Positions 9,121 to 20,809 are shown, counted from the stretch's first letter. The stretch: 64,000 bases of DNA from Pyrrhosoma nymphula (GCA_963573305.1 OY754337.1:74289094-74353093); one strand, 5' to 3'. Notes: generated by a model from the letters alone, not told the origin. Numbers and translations: made by a program.

Positions 9121-12100
9121 ACGAGGCATCGCAGGATGTAGCGCGCAGGATACTTGAGCAATCTCCTCGAGTTTAACATAGACGGTAGGCTACAGGGCAG
9201 GTCAATTAGTGGGGTCAATAATTATGTGTTGCCAGTTAGTAATTTAGCTAAGAGTACTCCGAATATAGGGTCCAAGAATAGCTTAATTGAAGACAGCAAT
9301 CTTGAAATTTCCCCGAATCGCATAACCAATAATCATGAAGCATTAGTCGTTGCAGTAGTTAACTGCCATAGTTTAAAAAATAAGATTCCAGAATTTCACG
9401 GCCTTATTCATAGCACGGAGTGTAACGTCATTATTGGCACAGAAAGTTGGCTGACGGACGATATTTCTCATAGTGAAATTTTTCCTAAATCATTCAAAGT
9501 TTACAGAAAAGATAGGTCCAACCAAACTGGAGGCGGAGTATTTATAGCTGTAAAGAAAACCATAGTCAGCCGAGCGGAAACCTTACCGGAGACCAGCGTT
9601 GAATCTGTGTGGTGTTCAATTAAATGTCCTAAATAGAAAACTATATTTGTATGCTCGTACTATAGACCACCAAACACAGATATAACATCAATTTTGGATT
9701 TTGAAACCCAAATAAACAGCATAGTATCCAAATATCCTGATAGAAATCTGATATTAGACGGAAATTTCAACTTACCCTCTATAGATTGGAAGACCTATAG
9801 CTTCATACCCGGTGGGAGAGATAGAGTCATTTGCGAGGCGTTACTGCACGCTTTTTCATCAAACGCATTGCTTCAAATAGCTTCCGCTCCTAACAGAGGA
9901 GAAAATATTCTTGATTTGTTAGCGACAAATATACCACATCAGGTAATAAATGTGAGCACCGTCGAGGGAATCAGTGATCATAGGGCAGTAACAGCTAAGT
10001 TTTCTTTAAATATCGCAAAAGGTTTTAAACGAGAACGAAAAGTTTTCATATTTAAAAGAGCTGATTTTGATGGGTTCAAGAGTAATCTGAAAAATGCTTT
10101 TCCCGTGTTTCAAAAATCAGTAATGGAGTTAAATGTAGAAACGACTTGGAAAGCTTTTCTTTCGCTCATAAATTCAGGAATCAAAAGATATATCCCTAGT
10201 AAAATAAAAAAAGAAGGTAGCGAACCGAGATGGTATGACGCGGAAGTCAGAAAATCGTTAAGGCGACAGAGAGCGTGCCATGCTAAGATGGAAAAATCAT
10301 TCATGATGTATCTCCTAGTGATCGAGAGTTAATAATTAATAAATATAAGTTGTCTAAAGCCGCTACAAAGGAAGCGTTCAGGAATGCATTGACGAATTTT
10401 AAAAGGAAAACACTTGTAGAGCAGTTACGGGATGACCCAAAAGCATTTTGGTCTTATTTTAGGGAAGTTCAAGGTAAAATATCTACAGTTTGTTCGCTAA
10501 GAAACGATAATGGAGATGTGTTAACAAACAGTTCCGATAAAGCCAATTTATTAAATTCCTACTTCAAGAGCGTGTTCACTGAGTCATCTGAGAATTCATC
10601 CGTGGCGGTTGATAATCACTGCATACGAAAGATGCCTCCCCTTGATATTAGTGCTCACGGAATAGAAATTTTATTGAAATTGCTCAGTCCAAATAAGTCA
10701 CCTGGTCCAGACGAAATCCCTTCTCGCGTGTATAAAGAACTAGCGTCAGAAATTGCCCCCTACTTGCAGCTAATATTCACAAAATCCATAAAGCAACACG
10801 GAGTACCAAATGACTGGAAAATTGCCAATGTAACGCCCATATTCAAAAGTGGAGACAAGGAACAGCCATGTAATTACAGACCGATATCTTTAACGTCCAT
10901 TTCATGCAAAACCCTTGAACACATTGTTGTCAGCTCAGTAATGAAACACCTAGACACGCATAACTTGTTAATGAGAACTCAACACGGATTCAGGAAAGGT
11001 AGATCATGCGAAACTCAGCGCTGTTTGCCCACGATATTTTAGTCTCCGGAGAGGACAACATTCCAATGGACGCGATTTTTCTTGATTTCAAAAAAGCATT
11101 TGATAAAGTGCCCCACGGAAAGTTATTAGTAAAACTAAAATCATACGGCCTAGACGATGATGTAATTTCCTGGATCAGAGAACTTTTGAGCGATCGCGTG
11201 CAAAGAGTAGTATTAGACGGCGTAGCCTCCAACGAAGTTAGAGTCACTTCTGGCGTCCCTCAGGATAGTGTCATAGGCCCACTCCTCTTCCTACTGTATA
11301 TCAACGATATTGGTGAAATAATAGATAGTAAACTTCGATTATTTGCAGACGACGCTGTAGTATACAGGGAAATCCGTAGCAGTGAAGATAAGGATAAACT
11401 AACGAACGACCTTACTGCAGTCCAAGCATGGTGCGATGCGTGGCAGCTAGAGTTAAATTTGAAAAAATGCTTAGTAATGAAATTCTGAAGAAAAATAACT
11501 CTCCACAACAGAGCTATTTCATTCAGGATACCCAATTACAGACGGTAGAATCCGTAAAATATCTCGGAGTTAGGCTCAATAATGATCTATCGTGGAATAA
11601 ACATATTCGGGAAATAACAGGTTAAGCTAATCGTAAATTGGGATTTGTTAAAAGAATTCTAGGCAAGCGCGACGACAAAGTGAGAGAAATAAGCTACTTC
11701 TCTCTCGTTAGACCCCATTTAGAATATGCTTCCAGTGTTTGGGATCCTCATGAAAAAGGCTTAAAAACAGAGTTAGAACGTGTACAGAGAAGAGCAGCTA
11801 GGTACGTGAGAAGCCGTTACGATTGTCTTGTTAGTGTTACTGACCTCTTAGAACAACTCGAATGGGATTCACTGTCAGACCGTAGATTGAAAACAAGACT
11901 ACATCTATTATGTAAATTCAAGAGTAGTATATTTTCCGACGAAGTTGATCATATTTTACGACCGCCAACGTACTTTGGTAGATTAGATCATAAAAATAAA
12001 ATAAGAGAGATAGAATGTAGAACAGATAGATTTAAAATGTCGTTTTTTCCGCGAGCGATAAGAGACTATAACGGCTGTGTAAGGACTTAGAAATAGATTA

Positions 12101-12452
12101 GTTGACTGGTAGTGTAGCTTACTAACTTATGTATTTCTTAAAGCATGTTTACGGATTTTATGGTGTTTCTAACAGCATGTTTTGCATGTTCTAGCTTCAT
12201 AGGCAGATTGCCCTCTTAAGTAGCATGTAGAATATTATGTGTCATCGTATATGTGTGGCGTGCATGTGGGGATTCTCTTGCATGCTGCATGATGGTTTTT
12301 AGTTGATGATGGAATTGGTTAGTATCCTTTATATTCATGACCGTGCGGTGTGCATGTGGCGGTCCACTTGCATGCTGCATTTTGGAGACTTGTCACCCCC
12401 TGCCAAACAACCTAGAGGTGGCTCGCAGGGTAACATGTAGATGTAGATGTAG
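9121..12452 (+). mobile_element. CR1-like LINE, nearly complete but dead
   Basis: A non-LTR retrotransposon with endonuclease (9154-10332), reverse transcriptase (10350-12090), a ~360-bp 3' UTR and a (GTAGAT)n tail. Endonuclease landmarks are TESWLTDDI, CSYYRPPN, GNFNLPSIDW, NILDLLATN and GISDHRAV. Reverse transcriptase landmarks are LSPNKSPGPDEIP, FLDFKKAFDKVPH, SGVPQDSVIGPLLFLLYIND, FADDAV and KYLGVRLNNDLSW, ending FFPRAIRDYN. Disabling changes are TAG at 9634, a frameshift near 10298, another near 11020, another near 11485 and TAA at 11623. No ORF1 is visible, so the 5' end is truncated or unrecognised. Its tail abuts the right inverted arm directly. Confidence 0.85.
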
Positions 12453-13357
12453 ATATCGTCGGTGAGCCAGTATTGTGTTCCAGTTATGGCACCTGCTCCT
12501 GTAATATCAACCAGATGATGTAAACATGCGATTTAATTCCTTACGATACGCTAATTGACTACTACTACTAATGTATTAGTGTTCTTTACTAAGGAGATTT
12601 GATCGTCCCTGAAAATTATGTCCGGTACTCTTGTTTTGTTTTTTTCTGTAATTCTATTATGTTCAAAATTCGACTAACTACTTTTTAAGCCGAACAACTC
12701 ACTGCGTATGGTTGATCTACGATTAGCTCGGTTACTTTTATCCATCCCTCTGCTATTAGAGGATTAGATAAAATACTGTAAGCTTAAAAGCGGAGTGGGA
12801 GGAGAAAAATGCACCTCTTGCCTTTCTTTTAACGTTTATACAATACTCTGCAAATACAGGAATAGATAAAATAGTGAAAGTAGGTGAAAACACACCCTCC
12901 TCCAAACACCCTCGCAGGACATCCCACGTGGGTTAGCTTATAATAGGAGTCGGGGGAGAAAAAAGCGCCTCTTGCTTTCCCCCCTCCCCTCCCATAGCTT
13001 CGGCGTTGCACTTTTTCTGGAGGCAATCGGTTAAAATCGCATCAACTTTCGTAAAATCGTTATTTCTCATCTTAGAACCTCGATCAAAAGACGTACTTAA
13101 TCGCTCCGCCGTCAGGAGTAACATTACTTTATTTATTAATCTCTAAGCATTCGAATTATTAAAGTAAAAAATGTACTACGGATGGTCATGTCTGCCGGGG
13201 TAACCTCACGCTGTGTCCGACGACCCGGATTATCTCTCGGAGCTCGAGGAAGGGTTCGGAAAGGGGTCTTCTTCGAGCGAGGACCGCACTAATTACACCT
13301 TACTCGGGTCTCGTATACCTGAGGTATTGGGGGGGCCCCACGAAACTACCTTTAGCC
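12452..13357 (-). repeat. Right inverted arm of composite element
   Basis: Reverse complement of 4475-5387. The inner boundary falls exactly where the CR1 tail (GTAGAT)n meets ATCGTCGG; in the left arm the corresponding sequence read in the same orientation is CTAGAT|ATCGTCGG. The junction therefore shares TAGAT microhomology. Confidence 0.9.
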
Positions 13358-13365
13358 GGATATTT
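13358..13365. repeat. 8-bp target duplication, right of composite element
   Basis: GGATATTT, identical to 4467-4474 and adjacent to the outer end of the right arm. Confidence 0.8.
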
Positions 13366-14389
13366 TAATATTTCAATTCCCTTGGTTCAACGTCGAGGTG
13401 GGCTTCTGTGGGCAGTTTAATTTCCAAACTTTTACATCTGACCTTTGTGTAAGCGGTGATGAATGGCAGCTGGTCTATCTCTATATAAATAATCTAAGTT
13501 TTTAATTTGAAGGCAAGGGGATGGGTAATAACTTGAAAAAGCGAGAAATTTGAAGGAAAAGATGACTTAAAAGTTACTTTCATTGAATAAATTCGAAACC
13601 ATGAATTATTCTCTTATTGTACATAATTTCATGAAACCCATAGTTTATTAAAGTGAATCATAAAATCGTAAAAATTGAGCTCGTTTGGAATGAATAATTT
13701 CCGTTTTAATAAATGTAGTGTTTTTCCGTTTAGCTATGCATATTTATTTAAGGACTAGCTGAAGTTAAATAAATTAATCCTGTCTTCATCTACATCTCAG
13801 CCTGGAATTAGCCACAATTTTATGCTAAGGGGAGTTATATAATTATTCTTTTTAAATGCATCGATTAAAAATCTTATTTTGCTTGTAATTTGTAAAGAGA
13901 ATAATAAAACTCGATATAGAGGTGGAAATTGTTTTTTTTTGCCAGTTCCCGGGCTGCTCAAGACGCTTGTCTTATTTGCCATGTCGGTCTTAATATTTCC
14001 ATCTTGGTCGCGGAACTCTCCTATTTTATTTTTTTTTTCATTTTTGTAAAAAGAGTCCCTGATTCTTACTTGCTCAGTTTTGTAAACAGACGACAGAGGA
14101 CTTGTTCCAACATATTTTTCATTTTATCTTTAAATTTTTTGACAATTCTTCAGAACCCTATGGATCATCTTACATGAAGTATCCCAGCACTATTCTAGTT
14201 GAATTCCATATATATATATGTAAGGATTTCTATCCGTGTAGTTATAATGTGACGTATTCATTTCCTAACGACGTTTTGTGCATTTTCTCCATTAATCATT
14301 TTAATTTGACTTGCTAAAGGCCTTTCACAACCAATCTTACGAGACTGAAATATGAGGCGAGATATATTTGTGTAGGTAATGTAGCTAGT
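13366..14389. other. Unassigned AT-rich sequence
   Basis: No gene or known repeat. Several T-runs and a (TA)-rich tract near 14208-14220. Confidence 0.4.
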
Positions 14390-14568
14390 TAGTTGATTTA
14401 CTTCCTAATACTTGTATGCTTACCTGTTACCTCTTACTAACAGGACGCCGTGCATGCTTTGAGTATAATTTTGTAACTCAGTCCATTTATGTGGCTGCAA
14501 AATACTGACGATCCTTCTAACATTGGTAGCATAACTATAGTGTAGTGCATGCTTGTGAGGCTTCGCCC

Positions 14569-14581
14569 CCTGACAAGCATT
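14569..14581. repeat. Target-site duplication, left of R1-like LINE
   Basis: CCTGACAAGCATT occurs here and at 15341-15353, flanking the insertion. Confidence 0.85.
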
Positions 14582-15340
14582 TTTTTATATTTTTTTATGG
14601 AGCGGTGAAATCCATTTATGGACTGAGTGTCGGACTCCCGTTACCAGACTACCGACTAAAACACACACCCCCCCTTTCTTCTCGGGCTCAAGCACGGAAC
14701 CGTTTGTCACATTACTTCGTGGTAGGTCATTTTTCATTATTCCGCCGGGTGTATCTTGTCTATATCAACCCATTTGGTCGAGACGGTCGAAGTCTGCCTT
14801 CTTTGCTGTCCAAATGCTATGTGCATATCTTGGCACCAGGGTCCAGTTTTTCTCTCCTTCTAACATTATTTGTGCGATGTTTTCGGAAGTTATTTGTAAC
14901 TCGGTATCCGAAGAAAGTGAAGTCCGCTGTTGGGCCCTCTTATTGCATGAGAATAAGGTATGATTTGCGTCATCAACTTTTCACGGGCAATACTGGCATT
15001 CGTCCGATGGTGACTTGCTGATTTTATGCAAGTATGATCTGAAGTGTCCATGTCCGCTCAGCAGCTGCGTCACGACGTAGTCCACCTCCCCGTGTTTCCT
15101 CCTTGCCCACGTCTGTACGTTTTTGATTAGTCGCGCTGTCCATCGTCTCCTTGGTTCCACCTCCTAGGATTGCTGCCAGGAGTCAAATGAGTGATTTCTT
15201 TTCTCCTTGGCAATTTTCCCTCTGCTGTTTTCGAGTCTACGTAAATATACGGATTTCCACTCTTTGGCCAGGAAAGGAATCGGGTTAACCCAGCGATCAC
15301 CAGCACTGCTGGCTCTGACACTGTACGGTAGGCACTTCTC
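14582..15340 (-). mobile_element. 5'-truncated R1/I-type LINE insertion
   Basis: A 759-bp minus-strand retroposon. Its plus-strand left edge is T-rich, which is an A-rich tail on the minus strand, as expected of a 3' end. Near the other end, in switching frames, are AYRTVS and WVNPIPFLAKEW blocks, then GEVDYVVTQLLSGHGHF followed by RSYLHKISK and CQYC. This LSGHG.F..YL...C..C region is characteristic of the C-terminus of R1- and I-clade LINE proteins downstream of the reverse transcriptase. Stops and frameshifts show it is dead. The 13-bp duplication supports target-primed insertion. Confidence 0.75.
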
Positions 15341-15353
15341 CCTGACAAGCATT
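15341..15353. repeat. Target-site duplication, right of R1-like LINE
   Basis: Second copy of CCTGACAAGCATT. Confidence 0.85.
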
Positions 15354-15484
15354 AGCAAATTATGCTAACGCATCAAAAGTCGTAGTTACACTAATTTTAA
15401 TACGGTACAGTGTAATGCATGTTGGTGACTCCCTGCCACACACCCTTGAGGTGGCATGTAGGGTATTTTGTAGATGTAGATGCA

Positions 15485-16868
15485 TAATATCTTTATAATT
15501 ATTTAGTTATCGATTGTCAGTCATTCGAACCTATCTATAATCTGTGAGATAAACCTATCTACGTTCTGTCCATAGTCCATGAAATGCAATGTTTTGATAA
15601 GGCGTCCAGCAGATGAGGTCATCTGCGCTAGTTAAGATTGGAGGATATAACGGTTATGGTTGGATTACTAGGGGAGAAGGAAGAGGTGATACTAACCCGG
15701 TTGACCCAAGAATACTCTCAACGAAAAGTGTCAGAGAACCACCGTTTGGCGTTCCTTCCGACGATCGGAGAACTATACTTGAAGTGACTTCATATAAGCC
15801 ATCAGAAGAATCGGAGTTCCACATCATATTCTCTGCCAATAACGGGATACGAACTCTGGCTTTCGGTATGCCACCATATACTTATGCCACCACACCAAGA
15901 CTGTCCCGACTTAAAGCCCCCAACTGTTCATATATCTACAATTTATTTCATTTCGACAGCTCGTGTCACGGGGGTATAGGGTTTGCCACGATGGAAACAC
16001 CGGTTCCCGATCAGTCACAGCATTGTTGGCTCGGCTCGAGTTTAGAGGGGTGATCCTCCGATTCGTACGAGTGCTGTTGCCCCTGTCTGCACGTCGCAGA
16101 CAGTAAGTTCGACATGACCTTAACCGTCGAAGTACGTTAAATGAAAATACTACTCGTGTCAGGGTAATATCCAAATTAAAAGTTGATTTTAGTTCTTTGA
16201 TGTAATTTCCAGGTATCCACGCTCGGAAAATAAAAAGGTAATAACGCCTATCCTCCTTTGCATTAAATGATCTCACGTACCCATAGCGCGAATCGCTCAG
16301 TTCTCAAAACTTTCCTCGAATGCCCTTCCGAGGTAAAGATCCTGCTACAGAGGGTGGGTGCTCTGACATTCCAAAGTGAGAGTACGTGTTGGGGAGGGTA
16401 ACCCTGAGGTAAGGAGAACAGATGTCGGTGCGATGGGGGGGGGGCTGTGTGGGGGAGGGAGATTGTGAGAGGAGGGGAGGTTGAGGCAGTCAGTGAGGCG
16501 CGGATCGAAGGATATGATGTGAAGTGGGAGAAGTGGTGGAGTGAGGATTTGGAGTGAGGAGGTGGAAGGGAGGAATGGGCGTCGGGGGAGTTAGGGTGGG
16601 GGGAAAGGGGATGGAAGTGGGAACGGTGAGAGGCCGCAAGCTGTCTCGCCCTCTATCTCTCTCGCTCTAATATTTGTGAATGTGACGAGAGGAATGGAGT
16701 GGAATGGCATGGTGCCAGCCTCGTGAAGGCACCAAGGTGTGAGCAAGGTCACAGGGTTCAAATTTCTGCGTTCATTCGGTGTCCTGATTCGTTTGCTTTC
16801 ACATCCACGTTTTACTGCCCTAATATCGGTGGCCTTCATGGTTGTCTCGATCTCTGAAATTCAATGTC
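15485..16868. other. Unassigned region with purine-rich tract
   Basis: No recognisable gene. An open frame of 146 codons (15613-16053) has no family resemblance. From about 16425 to 16640 the plus strand is almost pure purine, with a G-run near 16436-16445 and repeated GGAG/GGGAG units. This is a low-complexity tract with triplex or G-quadruplex potential. Confidence 0.4.
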
Positions 16869-17437
16869 TCTACATCTACATCCACGAACTACCGTGCAAG
16901 CCACCGCAAGGGCGTGTGGTACGGGCTGATTCCACACCAGGCCTGCGGATCTCGTCCAAGTTCAAATCGGGACCTCGCACGTTCCCCCGGCCAGACCAAA
17001 AAGCAGTCAGGATAACAGTGCACAGTCCAACTAGAAGCTGGGAAGGTGATACGTAAATGAACATGCAAATATGCAGTACAATGCTAAAGAGATATAGTGG
17101 TTAATATGACTAATAGTATTAATTTATGAATGCCACGAGATACTACTTCATGCATGGAACGAAAAATGTCGGGCATTTCAAGTGGGGTTAAGTGTTAGTA
17201 ATGTTATTTATCTATATTATTAAACACAAGTAAAAAGTATACACTACCTAGTGAGGGTAGGAGTCTCATATGATTGATCTTTCGCAACAAATATGATATC
17301 TTATTGTGCGTGTAAAAATGACATTTTAAATCTATCGGTTCTGTAGTCCATTTCCTTTATCTTATTCCTGTGATCGCATCTACCGTAGTACGTTGGCTCT
17401 AGCAGTATATGTTGAACGTCCGGAATAACATTTCTCA
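16869..17437 (-). mobile_element. CR1-like LINE C-terminus and 3' UTR (minus)
   Basis: Begins with a reversed GTAGATG tail (TCTACATCTACATCC), then the reversed UTR block GTGCAAGCCACCGCAAGGGC. From 17310 the reversed coding end matches the CR1 coding end at 20930 (AATGACATTTTAAATCT...). It is the uninterrupted counterpart of 1366-1945, with one diverged pre-insertion target where the SINE sits in the other copy. Confidence 0.75.
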
Positions 17438-18634
17438 TTGCGATCCGTCTCTCTCATACGTCCGTCTCATTACGATCCAAATATTTGCCAGAAGCGATGT
17501 ATAAAAAAATTGCATAACACTCAATTTAACCCATCGAATGATTTCATTTTATCACATTACACAGCATTGTATCGATTGAACTCGCTTATTATCGTCTATT
17601 ATTTTATCACACTGCATATAGCGTTTTATTTTATACGTCTAATGGTTTCATAAGTCCATACATTGCACGCACTAGATTGTCACAATGCGATTTATCGAGA
17701 ATAAAATATCTTTGTCGATGAATCACTAAATCTCACCGCTCTGGTTGACACAAATATAGTATGGATTTTCAAGTCAACTGCGATTTTGAAATTGGAATTT
17801 GGCTTAAACCGAATGAACAATTCTTGTTTATTTTTACTTCTCTTTTGCATTTTTGTGCTTGGTTGATCAAAATCTGGCACCCATGAAGTCCAGATGCACT
17901 ATTAGTGAGGAAACCCTTGCTTCAGACCTTAGCTCAAATCTTTATGACGCTTTTAGGAAATCTTGTCTTAGCTTTTTTTTATTAAACTCTCTCTGCTTTG
18001 AGGAGATTCTGGATGCGATATCATTAAAGCCTCTATACTTTAATTATCAAATTAGGGATTCAAGCCCTCATTACCTTAGTAGACGATTTTATAGCCCATT
18101 TATTTATCTTACAGGCGATTAATACCAAGTTTTTGTTTATTTGACGGGTTTATTGTCTCGAAAGCAGACTTCTTGGGTTACTTGGAATCATAATGCATTC
18201 ATTCAGATAATTACATCAAAGTGATGGATCAAATCTGCGTATTGGTTGTGCAGAAGCCGATGCATTGATTTCTGTTTATTGTATTATATATATAGTTTTT
18301 CACTCAACGGACTTCAGTAAGAAGTTATATTCTTTATTTTTAAAACTAGTATAATTTGAAAAATTATGTATTAATTTACTCAGATTCCCACCAAATCATT
18401 GAGTAGCGAACATTTTTAATGTGAAAAATGTTAGGCTTGGAATTGTAATAAAGTTATTACGCTAGGTTTCACGTGGTTCATATTTCAATTTCTGCAGATA
18501 AGGATGACTTAAATTTTCCGTACATGAATTAAGCCAATAGTTTTCAACTGTGATGTTAAAAATTTTAAACGCTTTAATAACTCTTCTAAATCGATTGAAG
18601 GTTCGATAATTCCATAGCAAAATTCCTCCTTCAA
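17438..18634. other. Unassigned AT-rich sequence
   Basis: No gene. The 89-codon frame at 17853-18122 has no recognisable domain. Confidence 0.35.
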
Positions 18635-18690
18635 TGGGTTCGAGTCCCAATCAAGGCGGATGATTAATTTTTCCTCTGTAGAATTTTAGC
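18635..18690 (+). mobile_element. SINE remnant (B-box half and tail)
   Basis: GGGTTCGAGTCCCAATCAAGGCG followed by a TGATTAATTTTTCCTCTGTA-type tail matches the 3' half of the SINE at 1553-1715, with a B box but no A box. It is 5' truncated; no target duplication was identified. Confidence 0.7.
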
Positions 18691-19140
18691 ATTTTTGTAC
18701 ACTTACGGGTGATGTCTTGAAGGCAATTCAACGGCTTATATGCAGTACAATAAAAAAATAATATAACAAAGCTGCTAGAATAAGACGAAGTCGGCTAACA
18801 TAATTCACTTATAACTGTCAAGGCCCTGAATCTACCGGGAAGGTAAACCTACATTGCCGGATTTGTGAGTTTTTTAACCGAAGGTACAGATGATATACTA
18901 TACTCTATTCTTCTGAAAGCATTAAGATGGGAACGATTGCAAGACGACTGCCTGCCTTGGACTGCCTCGCCTCTTTTAGTATCTCAATCGACCCACCTAT
19001 TCGGCGAAAGATCTTCTAACGTGATTTGAATCACTGGAAGAAAGAAGAGGGAGCTCTTGGGCATAGATTAGCTGTATCGAACTACTGTGGATTCAGGGTT
19101 GGATTGAACCCTTCCCTTTCTATTCGATGTCAAAATTTGA
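18691..19140. other. Unassigned sequence
   Basis: No gene or repeat recognised upstream of the tandem duplication. Confidence 0.35.
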
Positions 19141-19811
19141 TTCGGAGCTCGCCTTGACACGAGCCCTTCTTGAGATTGGGTGGTTATGGAGTGCTTCTCT
19201 TGAGGCGAATAATGTGTGCGTGAAGTGGAGGTGGTCTCAAAGCTCCGAATAAAATGAAGAAGGAACTTGGGGAACTCTCCAATGGGAAAAAGTATATTCT
19301 TAGAGTGAACATCAACGTATAAATTGTTACTAGAAGTCAACTTTAGGGTGTGTGATAGGGCATAGATCATTACCAAAAAACTTCCTGCATTAGAATCTAC
19401 GATAGATTAGGCAATACTACTGTGTCTAGAATTAATATTAGCATAAATGGCCGGGAAATCGGGGTTTTTTGTTAAATTCGGAGCTCGCCTTGACACGAGC
19501 CCTTCTTGAGATTGGGTGGTTATGGAGTGCTTCTCTTGAGGCGAATAATGTGTGCGTGAAGTGGAGGGGGTCTCAAATCTCCGAATAAAATGAAGAAGGA
19601 ACTTGGGGAACTCTCCAATGGGAAAAAGTATATTCTTAGAGTGAACATCAACGTATACATTGTAACTAGAAGTCAACTTTAGGGTGTGTGATAGGGCATA
19701 GATCATTACCAAAAAACTTCCTGTATTAGAATCTACGATAGATTAGGCAATACTACTGTGTCTAGAATTAATATTAACATAAATGGCCGGGAAATCGGGG
19801 TTTTTAGTTAA
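19141..19811. repeat. 336-bp tandem duplication (two copies)
   Basis: Copy 1 (19141-19476) and copy 2 (19477-19811) begin TTCGGAGCTCGCCTTGACAC and end near ATCGGGGTTTTT. They differ at only a few positions (for example GGAGGTGG/GGAGGGGG and ATTGTTAC/ATTGTAAC). Both carry a similar ~100-codon minus-strand frame starting MVMIYALSHTLKL, with no known family. It is probably noncoding and duplicated with the DNA. Confidence 0.9.
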
Positions 19812-20809
19812 ACATGAAAGCGAGTTTAATAATACATATGAGGTGAGTAGTTGGTACTGTTCAGCTGAATGAAGAAACTAGTATTTCTTTATAGAAGATC
19901 AATTAACTACTCTTCCTGCCAAATACCATATTCATTTTTCTAATTTTTTGCTAGTACAATCTCTAACTCTTCATGAAAAGAATGGCATCATTAAATGAGC
20001 CCCTCGGTAGTTTTTACCCCTGTTACATGCTCGTGATGTAATCGATAGCATTGTAGTCTAGTTACAGATATACGCAGACATTCAAAGATCTAGTCTTTAA
20101 GTTCTAACCCAAGAGCTGATACTGATTCTACTTGTAATTGGCCTGCGACACTATATCATCTTTGTAACCACCACCAGCAACAAAATATCTTTCCGTTCAT
20201 TTACTGCCAATTATCCAATTTGATATTTAAGCCAACAGCTACAGAATCCTAGAAACTTGCAGCGTATTCTAAATTTCGCCTAACATGGGATAGGTATGTG
20301 TTGCTTTCCCAGCGTATTAGATGCAGAAAGTGCTCTTAGACATTTCGTCGGATTAAAGGCTGCATTGTGTCTATTGAAGTTTTGAAGCTCGGCTCGAGCA
20401 TCGGCCTCAAGAGTACATAATGCTGTGATGGAAAATGGACCATGTTAAATACACAATTTTACTGTACAGGTGATACGAGATAAGTGATTCTTGGCGAGGA
20501 ATTTTAGAAATGTGGCGGCAAGGCTTATCTTTGTTCTTTCCTCAAGTTTCATCGCTTGCCTCCAGTCGTTGCTGATTGTATATCCGGAGTCACGAAATAT
20601 TTCCTCTCCATGGGAATTTTGAGTGACCCTTTAACTGTGTCTGGAATAATGGGATTTTGATAATATTTATTATTCCAGCAGTGAAATGACTAAGTGATGG
20701 ATATTGCTATAAAACGCGGGGGCGTGCTAAGGAAATTTGACTATGCCGCCATGTCTTAAACAAAAATAAATATTATTCTATCGCCCACCGCCGCCCCTAA
20801 TATTTGTAT
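19812..20809. other. Unassigned sequence
   Basis: No gene or recognised repeat. Confidence 0.35.

Larger units (their letters stand above)
4475..13357. mobile_element. 8.9-kb long-inverted-arm composite transposable element
   Basis: Two inverted arms of about 0.9 kb (4475-5387 and 12452-13357), differing at only about 7-10 positions, start with GGCTAAAGGTAG at their outer ends. They are flanked by an 8-bp direct duplication. This is the signature of one transposition event by an element with long terminal inverted repeats. Inside are a CR1 endonuclease fragment, a Merlin transposase, a Mutator-like transposase and a CR1 LINE, all carrying disabling mutations. Merlin (8-9 bp) and Mutator-like elements (8-10 bp, sometimes with very long arms) both fit the duplication length, so which transposase matches the arms is undecided. 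Which parts moved as cargo is inference. Confidence 0.7.
14390..15484 (+). mobile_element. CR1-like LINE 3' UTR split by an R1-like LINE
   Basis: Left part 14390-14581 and right part 15341-15484 together match the tail at 405-772: 'acattggtagcat', 'tatagtgtagtgcatgctt', 'gacaagcatt', an ACACCCTTGAGGTGGC block and a GTAGATGTAGATGC tail. Removing 14582-15353 rejoins them exactly at GACAAGCATT. Confidence 0.8.

Noticed and set aside
15613..16053. 146-codon plus-strand frame as a host gene
   Set aside because: No recognisable domain and an overlapping minus-strand frame of similar quality; length alone is not convincing.
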